The translations under genes and the position numbers were made by a program. A stretch of DNA of 64,000 bases from DATJFH01 sp035495815. Lineage in GTDB: Bacteria; Acidobacteriota; Terriglobia; Bryobacterales; Bryobacteraceae. The notes beneath the pieces were generated by a model, which had not been told where the DNA came from, ran no database searches, and saw nothing but the letters and a program-made list of their open reading frames with translations. This document shows positions 33,671 to 41,678 of this stretch, in pieces (position 1 is the first letter of the stretch; each line of letters begins with the position of its first letter). The DNA is taken from positions 6,718-70,717 of the forward strand of contig DATJFH010000175.1 of the NCBI GenBank assembly GCA_035495815.1, written 5' to 3'.

Positions 33671-34945
33671 CTAATTACTCCGGCGGCCGCTTCTGCCCTG
33701 GCCTCCACGTGGCGTGATGAAGCCTTCGACACGGAAGCGGTTGACCGCATCTTCATCAATGTCCAACCCCAGGCCCGGACTCTGCGGCACTTGAATCTCA
33801 CCGTTCTTAAAAGTGTACAGGTTCTTCGATCTTAGGATCTTCAGAGCTGGAACGGCGATATCGTCCGGCAGCAGCGGAGGAGTCAGGACCCCGATCTCCT
33901 GATATACGGAGCCCATCGCCGCCGACACTTGGAGCCTGCCGGCAAGGCGTAACCCCGCAGCTGCATGCGGCGCAATCGGAACTCCCCAAGTTTCCGCGAG
34001 TACTCCGACTTTACGAAGCATAAAAATACCGCCCACCGTCCTCAGTTCTGGCTGGAGGATTTCGTAAGTGTTGTTCATGAGGCATTCCCGAAAGGGCGCC
34101 AGCCCCCTGTAGCCCTCTCCGCCGGTGATGATGATTTTTTCCATCTCCCTGGCCAATCGAGCCGGACTCAGAAAATCGTTGCGATCGAAGGGTTCTTCGA
34201 GCCAATAGACTCCGGCGGCCTCGAGCGCCTGCGCGGCCGCGAGCCCGGCGGGATAGTCCCAAAGGCCCGGGCCGGCAGCTGTCCGATCCACCATGACCCG
34301 GAAATCCGGACCAGTGGCAGCCAGCATTTCGGCGCAAGCCCTGGCGTCATCGGCGGCGTTCTTGCGCCAGACGCGAACCTTCATTGCCTTGAAGCCGGCA
34401 TTCTTGACCTTCACAGCCTGCGCAGCTTGATCCTTGAACGGCACGTGATCCTGGGTCGGCTCGCCGGGCCAGACGTAGGTCAGGTACACCGGTACGCTCG
34501 TCAGCTTGGCGCCCAGGAGTCGCGAGACCGGTTGGCCCGCGATCTTGCCGATGGCGTCCCACATCGCCTCCTCGACGGCGGACCAGAGAATCAGGCCCCT
34601 CTTGAGGTGCTGCTCGAGTGAGAACAGATCTTGTCCCAGCAGGACCTCCCGGGCAGCCTTGACCGACTCGGGCGTCGATCCTCCGAAGGAGTAACCGCGG
34701 ACGCCAGAATCGGTTTCGACGCGCGTCACATTGAGCCGGTTGGTCGCCGCGTTAAATGGTCCCGGCGCGGCCGCAGCCGTCGCCGCAGGCCCCTCCAGCG
34801 GAACGACAATGTCGAAAGTGTCGATGGTCTTGATGCGAACCGGTTTTGCCACGGCGGCCAGGGCTTGAACAGGCGCGAGCAGGCTGTCCGCCATCCAACT
34901 CCCCATGCCCACAACCGTGGAATTAAGCAATTGTCTGCGATTCAA
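33671..34945 (-). CDS. Tat-exported enolase-superfamily enzyme (mandelate racemase/MLE type)
   Basis: 424 aa. The N-terminus MNRRQLLNSTVVGMG plus a hydrophobic stretch is a Tat-like signal, unusual for this family. The MR/MLE fold is shown by the capping domain and barrel motifs: AMKVRVW (K-x-K/R base strand), metal Asp in FRVMVDRT, metal Glu in YWLEEPF, the third ligand Glu in ITGGEGYRG, and the C-terminal IAPHAAAGL His. Members abstract the proton alpha to a carboxylate, as in acid-sugar dehydratases. It lies between the TonB receptor (25 bp) and the PQQ dehydrogenase (23 bp), suggesting breakdown of an acid sugar or aromatic acid in the periplasm. Confidence 0.88.
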   Translation of the reverse strand: MNRRQLLNSTVVGMGSWMADSLLAPVQALAAVAKPVRIKTIDTFDIVVPLEGPAATAAAAPGPFNAATNRLNVTRVETDSGVRGYSFGGSTPESVKAAREVLLGQDLFSLEQHLKRGLILWSAVEEAMWDAIGKIAGQPVSRLLGAKLTSVPVYLTYVWPGEPTQDHVPFKDQAAQAVKVKNAGFKAMKVRVWRKNAADDARACAEMLAATGPDFRVMVDRTAAGPGLWDYPAGLAAAQALEAAGVYWLEEPFDRNDFLSPARLAREMEKIIITGGEGYRGLAPFRECLMNNTYEILQPELRTVGGIFMLRKVGVLAETWGVPIAPHAAAGLRLAGRLQVSAAMGSVYQEIGVLTPPLLPDDIAVPALKILRSKNLYTFKNGEIQVPQSPGLGLDIDEDAVNRFRVEGFITPRGGQGRSGRRSN

Positions 34946-34970
34946 TCCGTCCTCCTATCTCCACCACCAA

Positions 34971-37900
34971 TTAGAATTGCAGTTTCAGAGCGAGTTGAAT
35001 TTGCCGCGGGTTGTTCCCCTGGCTGCTGATCACCCCAAAGGTCGCGTTGCCGAAAGCGATGGCGGGAAAGCCGAACTGGACATGATTGGCGACGTTAAAG
35101 AACTCCGCGCGGAACTGCAGGTTGAAACGTTCGCCTTTGCCAAATGGATTGTTCTTGAAAAGACTGAAATCCAGATTGTTCAAGCCATGTGATCGGACGT
35201 CCGGAAGCGTGCGGGCGCTGGTACCGTAGGTGAACGCGGCCGGCTGGCTGAACGTGGAGATATCGAACCAGCGATTCAGCCGATCCACGGGTGGACCATC
35301 GAGTTTTGCGCTCTTGCCGTTATTGTTAGGAACGGCGTTGCTCACGAAGGTGCCATAGACGTCAGTGATCTGCGTGAAATTCCCAGTCAAGTTCGTATTT
35401 GTGGCGACGGCAATCGGCCTGCCGCTCTGGGCAGAGTAGATGCCGTTCAATTGCCACCCTGAGACGACCCGGTTCAACGGACCTAAATTGGTCAGCAGCC
35501 TGCGGCCCTTGCCAAAGGGCAGTTCCCACGCATAGCTGACTGCCAGCCGTTGCGGTACATCGTAGGCGGAGAGCGAGCGATTCAGGCGACGATTGTAAAT
35601 ATTCAGGAAGCCGGCGTTGGTGGAATTGCCGCCCGTATCCAGTCGAGCTTCCGTATCGCCGATGGCCTTGCTGGCTGTGTAGGCGAGAGTCACCAGCGTG
35701 GCGCCGAAGCGCTGCTTGTACTGCACCTGCAGGGAGTGATAGCTGGAATGTCCGATGGCGTCGCCTTCGTTGAAGAGCGTGGTGAATTGAGGATATGGGC
35801 GCAGCAGTTGGGCGCGCTGAACGGTCCGCTGGGCGAGGGCTCCGGACTGAACCACACCGAAGAAAGGATTCGGAACCAGGTCATTCAGCGCGGCGCCAAG
35901 ACTCAGGTACTGGTCCGGAAGCTGGTTCTGCTGGGTAGCAAACCCGGCGGGGAGTCCAACTCCCGCGCTCCCGGCGTAGCTGACCTCAAGTACAGCCTCC
36001 TTCATCATTTCTTTCTGGATGCTGAAATTCCATTGCTGCATGTAGCCGCTGTGATACCTCCGCAGGTTGGCGGCGGCGTCCTGGCCGATCAGGCTATTCA
36101 GCCCTTGCGAACTTCCGGGAGGTTCCTGCAGTCCGGTTGGATACGGATTATCCAGAGTGTTGTACGGCGTGACGCCACCGTCGAGCGTGGTCACCATGGG
36201 CGTGTTGATTGCCCATGCCGGAGCCCGGGTGTCGCCGGTAACCTCGGTCATTGCGGCTGGAATCCAGAACAGGCCATACCCGCTTCGAATCACAGTAGCC
36301 GGCGTGAGTTGATATGCCAGACCGAAACGGGGGCCAAACTGTGTCTTGTACAAATCGAATGGAGAGCGGGTGTCCTTGTCGGCGAACCGGAAGCCGCCGC
36401 GCAGCGGAAGCCCCACAGCCTGGCTGATAGGCAGCGGCACGTCCGGATCGAGCCACATCTTCCGGTTGTAACGCTCGGTGATCGGGAATTCCAGGCTGTA
36501 GTCCATCCCGACATTCAATGTGAGCTTGCGGGTGAGCTTCCAATCATCCTGAACGAACATCGACAAATATTTACGCTGGTTGGCCAAATGCTGACTTTTG
36601 GCGATTGAAGCAGAAGAAACATATCCCAACATGAAAGACGCCATGGGAACGCCGCTGGCGGCGTTCAGACTCAGCGGGTTAATGGCGCTCATCTGATTCG
36701 TGAAGTTGAAAAGGGGCAGGAGCGAATTGGCCAGGAATTGGTTCATCTGCTGGATCCGGTAATCGCCCCCGAACTTCACGGTATGCGTCCCCTTCACCCA
36801 GGTCAGCGCCGCGCGCTGCCCCCAACTGTTCATTCCGCCAAAGCTCTGCCCGGCGGAACTCGATCCGCCGATACCGGCCAATCCGGCAATCGCGAAAGAA
36901 GGGTAGCTCCTGATCTGCGCCTGGTCGGCAAACGCTTTGGGAAACCCCAGTGTCGTGATGTCGAACCCTAATGCGTTGGGAAAACTGCTGAAATATAGCC
37001 GTGCGAAGCCGGAGCGGAATTCTCCGATCAGGCTGGGATTGAATACGGCCGTGGCGGAGACAGTAGCATGATTGCGAATGTTCTTGACCGCTCGCGTCAG
37101 CTTCGGCTCGAATCCGAAAGGATCGTCATTTCCCTGATCCAGCCAGTCGCGTGAATAGGTTCCAAAGATCTTCCATCGGGTGTTGAGGTTGTGGTCGATC
37201 TTGCTGATGATTTGGTGTTCGTTGACCCGGCTGGCGGCCCGCGTGGAATAATTATTCACGTTAGTAAAGGCTTGGCCGGCGAGCGTCGGGGCCGGAAAGG
37301 CTTTCACGACGTTCGATGCGACACGGCTGATCCGATTCGCGGGAATGATATTTCCAGGGAACACCTGCCGGGGCGAGGCGGTCAGGGGATCGGCGATGGC
37401 GACCAGGGCGCCTGCCGCGGTAAAAGTTTGGGAGAAATTGCCAGCGACCTGCAAGGCTGTCGGGACGCTCGTGATCGCAGGCGCTCCCGCAACCTGCCGG
37501 TATTCATCCACGTTGACGAAAAAAAAGGTTTTGTCGCGCTTGATCGGTCCGCCGAGCGTGCCGCCGAACTCATTCTGATTGAAAGGCGCACGCCGGTTGC
37601 CGGCGCGATTCTGGAAGAAGTTGTTGGCGTTCAGGTTTCTATTGCGCAGGTACTCGTAAAGCGAACCGTGAAACGTATTGGTGCCGGACTTGATGCTGAT
37701 GCTGATGACTGCTCCCGTCGTTCGGCCATACTCGGCTGAGAACTTGTTGGTTTGAGCGCGGAACTCCTGAGTCGCATCCGCGGGCGGCACAAAGCTGGGC
37801 GCATTCATCTGCGCCATGTCGAGCGCGAGGCCCTCCACCAGGGTCGCGTTGGATCCGGCGATGCCGCCGTTAAACGAAAATCCCTGATACGTCCCTCCTG

Positions 37901-38429
37901 GAGTACCGCTTTGAACGGACCTTCCACCGAAGCCGGCTTGGATTCGAATCCCAGCGCTCAGCGCCAGCAGGTCAATCGGATTGCGGCCGTTGAGTGGCAA
38001 CTCGGAGATCTGACGGCTTTCGACCGTTGTCCCGATCGTACTTGTGGCCGAATCCAGCAGGACGGCGGTAGCCTCCACGGAAACCGTATCCCGTGTCTCG
38101 CCCACTTCCAAACTGAAGTCCAAGCGCGCCACCTGGTCGACTTCGAGTCGGATCAGTTCACGGGCCACTTGCTTGAACCCCGGAGACTCGGCGGTAACAC
38201 GATAACTCCCCGGGAGCAGGGCGGTGATGAGATAGTTCCCGCTCTGATTGGCTACAGAAGAACGGGAAACACCGGTGTCAACGTTGGTTGCCGCGACTTT
38301 CGTCCCAGGCACGACCGCGGCTGATTGATCGGTGACTGTTCCGGTTAACTGGGCCGTCTGGCTGAATGCACTCGCGGCAAAGGAGCTGACGACAACAAAC
38401 GTTCGCACGAGGAACGCAGTCTGCTGCAT
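34971..38429 (-). CDS. Oar-like TonB-dependent receptor
   Basis: 1152 aa with a signal peptide (VVSSFAASAFSQ). A carboxypeptidase-regulatory-like beta-sandwich (about 28-110; TGTVTDQSAAVVPGTKV) precedes the plug (VSVEATAVLLDSATSTIGTTVESRQISELPLNGRNPIDLLALS) and a large 22-stranded barrel with alternating aromatic strands, ending QIQLALKLQF as expected for BAM recognition. These receptors, very numerous in Acidobacteriota, import large substrates such as oligosaccharides. Here it probably serves the adjacent enolase-superfamily enzyme and PQQ dehydrogenase. No TonB box could be assigned with confidence. The 292-bp upstream gap (38430-38721) holds a stem-loop and an IS-like repeat. Confidence 0.95.
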   Translation of the reverse strand: MQQTAFLVRTFVVVSSFAASAFSQTAQLTGTVTDQSAAVVPGTKVAATNVDTGVSRSSVANQSGNYLITALLPGSYRVTAESPGFKQVARELIRLEVDQVARLDFSLEVGETRDTVSVEATAVLLDSATSTIGTTVESRQISELPLNGRNPIDLLALSAGIRIQAGFGGRSVQSGTPGGTYQGFSFNGGIAGSNATLVEGLALDMAQMNAPSFVPPADATQEFRAQTNKFSAEYGRTTGAVISISIKSGTNTFHGSLYEYLRNRNLNANNFFQNRAGNRRAPFNQNEFGGTLGGPIKRDKTFFFVNVDEYRQVAGAPAITSVPTALQVAGNFSQTFTAAGALVAIADPLTASPRQVFPGNIIPANRISRVASNVVKAFPAPTLAGQAFTNVNNYSTRAASRVNEHQIISKIDHNLNTRWKIFGTYSRDWLDQGNDDPFGFEPKLTRAVKNIRNHATVSATAVFNPSLIGEFRSGFARLYFSSFPNALGFDITTLGFPKAFADQAQIRSYPSFAIAGLAGIGGSSSAGQSFGGMNSWGQRAALTWVKGTHTVKFGGDYRIQQMNQFLANSLLPLFNFTNQMSAINPLSLNAASGVPMASFMLGYVSSASIAKSQHLANQRKYLSMFVQDDWKLTRKLTLNVGMDYSLEFPITERYNRKMWLDPDVPLPISQAVGLPLRGGFRFADKDTRSPFDLYKTQFGPRFGLAYQLTPATVIRSGYGLFWIPAAMTEVTGDTRAPAWAINTPMVTTLDGGVTPYNTLDNPYPTGLQEPPGSSQGLNSLIGQDAAANLRRYHSGYMQQWNFSIQKEMMKEAVLEVSYAGSAGVGLPAGFATQQNQLPDQYLSLGAALNDLVPNPFFGVVQSGALAQRTVQRAQLLRPYPQFTTLFNEGDAIGHSSYHSLQVQYKQRFGATLVTLAYTASKAIGDTEARLDTGGNSTNAGFLNIYNRRLNRSLSAYDVPQRLAVSYAWELPFGKGRRLLTNLGPLNRVVSGWQLNGIYSAQSGRPIAVATNTNLTGNFTQITDVYGTFVSNAVPNNNGKSAKLDGPPVDRLNRWFDISTFSQPAAFTYGTSARTLPDVRSHGLNNLDFSLFKNNPFGKGERFNLQFRAEFFNVANHVQFGFPAIAFGNATFGVISSQGNNPRQIQLALKLQF

Positions 38430-38612
38430 AGGAAAACCCCCTCAGAGGCCTAAAATGCAAACCACCAGTTTCTGATTCCGGCAAAAACTATTCGAGAGTT
38501 AGAAGCGCTCTTTGGGACGGCATCATTCGGCAGTTCGCGTGCGGCCAGTCTACCTTAACGTTTTTGCGAAGTCAAACGATCGAATTGGGTCATGTCAGCC
38601 CCACGTGAGAAA

Positions 38613-38642
38613 TGTCGCTTGGTCCAAATAGAAATGTTCCGC
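38613..38642 (+). repeat. IS-end-like sequence (copy 1)
   Basis: TGTCGC, a short spacer, then CCAAATAGAAATGTTCCGC. The same order (TGTCGC, spacer, CCAAATAGAAAGTTCCGC) is found at 40653-40678, just upstream of the ISNCY-like transposase relic, in the same orientation. It looks like the solitary end of a lost relative of that element. The rest of 38430-38721 shows no gene. Confidence 0.5.
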
Positions 38643-38680
38643 CGCCATTCAGCGAGCGCTCCTGGTAGCAGCAGGCGACC

Positions 38681-38695
38681 GGCGGCTTCGCCGCC
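38681..38695 (-). terminator. GC-rich stem-loop after the cytochrome/HhH gene
   Basis: GGCGGC-TTC-GCCGCC, a perfect 6-bp stem about 27 bp past the stop of the minus-strand gene at 38722. No long U-run follows, so it would be a weak intrinsic terminator or a 3'-end stabiliser. Confidence 0.35.
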
Positions 38696-38721
38696 CGGCC
38701 TCGTGGGATTTTCCGGCCGGA

Positions 38722-39204
38722 TTAGAACAGAATGCGCTCTTTCCGTTGCTGCAGCTTATTGGCGTCCACGCCCGGGATCTGGCGAAGTTCGGCCAGATTG
38801 GCGAACGGCTTCTTCTCCCGGCGCGCGATAACGGACTCCGCCACGCTCTCTTTTACGCCGAGCACGCCGGCAAGCTCGTCGGCCGGAGACGTGTTTACAT
38901 TCACCAGCGTCAGGTGCTCAAAGAAGTATGCCGTCACCTGCTCAAGCTGCTCGTCGGTTCCTGTCGCGCCTCGCGTCGTCATGTCCGCGAAGACGTCATT
39001 CCAACGGCTCCAGGATCGCGGCTGATTCTGGAACAGCGCCGTCGTGTGGCAACGTCCGCAGACGACTTGCACGGCTCCCCAATTCGGATCGTCGGACTCG
39101 GCGGCTCCGGCGGTGAAAGCAATCAGGAGGGCTGCCAGCGCGAGCGCCGATGTGATCATCGAATGCCCCCGCAGCAATCTACGGGACGCCGATTCCCCGA
39201 TCAC
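38722..39204 (-). CDS. Exported monoheme cytochrome with a C-terminal helix-hairpin-helix
   Basis: 160 aa from the ATG at 39204, which overlaps the upstream stop (ATGA); an ATG at 39159 gives a tidier signal peptide (MITSALALAALLIAFTAGAAES) and is an equally good start. The mature part has one heme motif, CGRCH, then a ComEA-like HhH pair (VNVNTSPADELAGVLGVKE, ...FANLAELRQIPGVD). The combination of an electron carrier and a DNA- or protein-binding hairpin module is uncommon. It is coupled to the upstream YVTN-type propeller protein, suggesting a shared periplasmic role in electron transfer. Whether the HhH binds DNA here is doubtful. Confidence 0.8.
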   Translation of the reverse strand: MIGESASRRLLRGHSMITSALALAALLIAFTAGAAESDDPNWGAVQVVCGRCHTTALFQNQPRSWSRWNDVFADMTTRGATGTDEQLEQVTAYFFEHLTLVNVNTSPADELAGVLGVKESVAESVIARREKKPFANLAELRQIPGVDANKLQQRKERILF

Positions 39205-40529
39205 TTCGCCTTAGCCGACGTCGTCCGGCCCGCCAGACGAGCCTGGACGGCGCTCGTTATGCCCTGTCCGAACTGGCTCACCGTGCGCGCCAGCTTCACC
39301 TCGCCAACTGTCCCATATTCCTTTCCCGGCGTTTCTCTGAAGGCCAGTTCCAGGTACTTCTCGCTGTGCATCGGCCTTCCGAACTCGTCCTTCATCTGCC
39401 CGACGATCTTCTTGGTCTTCACGTCGACAATATCAGCAGATGAAAGGTAGGCGTACCGCCCATCAAGTCCCATCGTAATCCAGTCGGCGGATGCCGTAGT
39501 AGGGAACGACGACCTATACACCGGCCACTCACCGGTGTTGTCATACACCAACACTCCGTAATTGATGTTGTCGACAACCCAGAGCTCACTCTCGTCCGGG
39601 GTCAGGGCGATGCCGTGGCTGGGGCAGCCATGTCCGAAAAACCGCACCCCCGTCTTGTCTCGGTTATTCCACTTCTCCTTCCACATCTCGGCCGGCGCTT
39701 CAATATGTTTAATTACCACGCCGGTTTTCACGTCGGCGATCTCGAAGCCGAGCAAGTTGTTCAAATTGGCGTAAACCCGCGTCGCGTCATGGTTGATCAC
39801 TAAGGGGCGCACATGATCGGAAAAGGTTATCGTTCGGATAGCCTTCATGGAAGGGACATCGCCCACTGTCACGGTGACCCCGTTGGGGGCCATTAACACC
39901 GTCTTGCCGTCGGCGCTGAGCGCCATGTTGTGCGCATCCGTTGCTGCGGCGGGGATCTTGCCCTTGAGGTCTCCGGTCCTGGCGTCGATGACGTACCAGA
40001 AGTTTCTCAGATTGGAACCCGCCACAATGGTCAAGCCGTCCGGCGTGATTTCCTGCCGTTCGCAACACATCCCGTCATAGGTGTTGTCCCACACCTTCTG
40101 GTCGGTGGCCAAGTCGAAGGCCGCGAGCCGCCCGCGCACGGATAGATAGATCATGTTTGTTGCCGGACTAGCGGCGATGCCGGAGACTTCTGCGGGACGC
40201 GCGGCAGCGGCGGTATTGAATGTGGGGATCCGCTTTACAAATTCGAAGTTGCGTGCGACATCGAGGACGATGATGCCCTGCCCGTTCATTTCGGACGAGA
40301 ACTGCCCGCCAGCCGAGCCGCCAGGCAGAGCCACGTAGAGCAGCCGCCGCTCGGGCCTGTTCAGTCCTCTCGCCCTAGCCGCCGCGCGCTCCGCCTGGTT
40401 AGGGCCATTGTACGGGGGCTCCCCCGGAACGGCGCCGTCGTACTTCGGCCGCTGAGCCATCAGATGGATTGCCGAGATCGCTAAGCTGCATGCGCCCGCT
40501 GCCGCGAAGAGTTGTTTACGAAATGACAT
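39201..40529 (-). CDS. Exported YVTN/YncE-type beta-propeller protein
   Basis: 442 aa with a signal peptide (LFAAAGACSLAISAIHLMAQ). Repeats of a seven-bladed propeller are visible: GIIVLDVARNFEFVKRIPTF, MIYLSVRGRLAAFDLATDQKVWD, NFWYVIDARTGDLKGKIP, TVGDVPSMKAIRTI, and LWVVDNINYGVLVYDNT. Two vicinal Cys (GMCCERQ) occur in a loop. Such proteins often accompany cytochromes or bind ligands in the periplasm. It is the first gene of the minus-strand cluster and overlaps the cytochrome/HhH start by 4 bp. No catalytic residues are recognised, so a scaffold or sensor role is the safest reading. 200 bp upstream lie the ISNCY-like repeats. Confidence 0.8.
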   Translation of the reverse strand: MSFRKQLFAAAGACSLAISAIHLMAQRPKYDGAVPGEPPYNGPNQAERAAARARGLNRPERRLLYVALPGGSAGGQFSSEMNGQGIIVLDVARNFEFVKRIPTFNTAAAARPAEVSGIAASPATNMIYLSVRGRLAAFDLATDQKVWDNTYDGMCCERQEITPDGLTIVAGSNLRNFWYVIDARTGDLKGKIPAAATDAHNMALSADGKTVLMAPNGVTVTVGDVPSMKAIRTITFSDHVRPLVINHDATRVYANLNNLLGFEIADVKTGVVIKHIEAPAEMWKEKWNNRDKTGVRFFGHGCPSHGIALTPDESELWVVDNINYGVLVYDNTGEWPVYRSSFPTTASADWITMGLDGRYAYLSSADIVDVKTKKIVGQMKDEFGRPMHSEKYLELAFRETPGKEYGTVGEVKLARTVSQFGQGITSAVQARLAGRTTSAKAK

Positions 40530-40652
40530 TTTATTCCTCCACTACTGGAGTTGTACGGGTGGCACGGTCATAAACCGGCATTTCCGTTTTGGCCTCCAGA
40601 ACAGAGCCAGTATATCCAGTTTTCGCACGACCCGTGACCTGGCCATAGTCGG

Positions 40653-40700
40653 TGTCGCGGCCAAATAGAAAGTTCCGCTTTGAGCCAAGTAGAAAGTTCC
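40653..40700 (+). repeat. Tandem IS-end repeats upstream of the transposase relic
   Basis: Two 16-bp copies, CCAAATAGAAAGTTCC (40661-40676) and CCAAGTAGAAAGTTCC (40685-40700), differ at one base and lie 24 bp apart, with TGTCGC at 40653. They sit just before the transposase relic and resemble the terminal repeats of ISNCY-like elements. A third copy is at 38624-38640. Confidence 0.55.
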
Positions 40701-40724
40701 TCTTGACAACCGCAAGGTAGAAGG

Positions 40725-41333
40725 ATGGAACGAATCGCGATGAGCCAAGAGGAACGAGATCACCTGAACTGCTCGGCGGGAGCGCAAACTCGTCAAGCGG
40801 ATGAAAAAGCAAGGCGATTCGGTGGTGGTCCACGGGTTGCGTGGGCGGACATCCAATCGGAAGCTCTCCGACAAGAGGCAGCGGCAAGCCCTAACGATCC
40901 TGAAGAGCCCCGATTAACACGATTTCGGTCCGACCTTCGCTGCTCAGCAGTTGGCCAAACGGCATCAGATCCAGGTTGGCAAGGAGACGTTGCGTGGATG
41001 GATGATCGAAGCTGGATTGTGGAAGAGCAAGACGCAAACGATCGAAAACGTCCTCGTTTGGAGGCCGCGGAGAACAGGATTCGGCGAACTGGTGCAGTGA
41101 GACACCTCCGATCATGATTGGTTAGAAGAGCGCGGTCCGGTACGCTACCTGAGAAGAACGGCCGAATGGTGGATGGTCTATACGGACCGCGATTCGATTT
41201 TCGCGGTCCCGCCGCGGCCCGGACAGAGCAAGCAGCAACTGCGCCCAGCCGATCCCCTGACGCAACTGGCTAGGGATCGGCTTTATCCTGGCATACTCGC
41301 CGCAAGCCAAAGGGCGTATTGAGCGGACTCCGC
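40725..41333 (+). pseudogene. ISNCY-like transposase relic
   Basis: Reading across frames gives a recognisable ISNCY-family transposase: MERIAMSQEERD, then after a shift VVVHGLRGRTSNRKLSD, DFGPTFAAQQLAKRHQIQVG, ETLRGWMIEAGLWKS, RRTGFGELVQ, DTSDHDWLEERGPVRYL, MVYTDRDSIFAVPPRPGQ and AYSPQAKGRIERT. Two in-frame stops break it, one where Tyr is expected before HDFGP and one (TGA) where QWDTSDHDW needs Trp. About 30 residues are deleted after RYL (the DDE Asp region), and the 3' end is shifted and cut off. It cannot work. It marks an old insertion beside the catabolic cluster. Confidence 0.8.
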
Positions 41334-41487
41334 AGCGGCGTTCATCGCGGCCATCTATCACTGTTGCGCCCGGCTGCGCTGCCTGTCGAACGCTAATTAC
41401 ACTTTCCGGAGAGGAACCCAGTTTTCAGCTGGGATTGCTCTCTTTTCAAGCTTTTTTACACGTCAGGCGACTTCGATTTCTCGATCT

Positions 41488-41678
41488 CTATGGCTTTAGC
41501 CGCACCGCACGGCCAGCCACGGCGGGCAGCTTGAGAATCGGTCCGGGTGTCTTAGTTCCGTCCGGAGATACGTAAGTTTTTACCCTCATGTCGGCCGCCC
41601 GCTCCAAGCCCGTTTGCGAGAGCAGTGCAATAATCGCTTCCCTTTTTTGCGTCCGAATTTTGCTCCGTGACCCGCCAT
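41488..41678 (-). pseudogene. Frameshifted small gene, phage/mobile helix-turn-helix type
   Basis: The ATG at 41678 follows a good AGGAG. The first 12 codons give MAGHGAKFGRKK, after which the frame hits a stop. Re-reading one base back in the A6 run gives REAIIALLSQTGLERAADM, then VKTYVSPDGTKTPGPILKL to a TAG at 41488, 63 codons in all. MAGHGAKFGRKKREAI..ALL resembles the start of small HTH proteins often annotated beside mobile genes, in which a DNA-binding helix follows; here the segment after the first helices does not match that pattern. A simple one-base deletion fits better than programmed -1 frameshifting, because the P-site codon cannot re-pair fully. Confidence 0.55.

Noticed and set aside
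40725..41333. TGA read as Trp in the transposase
   Set aside because: All intact genes in the window use TGA as a stop, and a second stop plus a deletion show the gene is simply dead.
41488..41678. Programmed -1 frameshifting
   Set aside because: The A6 run does not give a full X-XXY-YYZ heptamer in the zero frame, and no stimulatory hairpin was seen after it. A simple deletion explains it.
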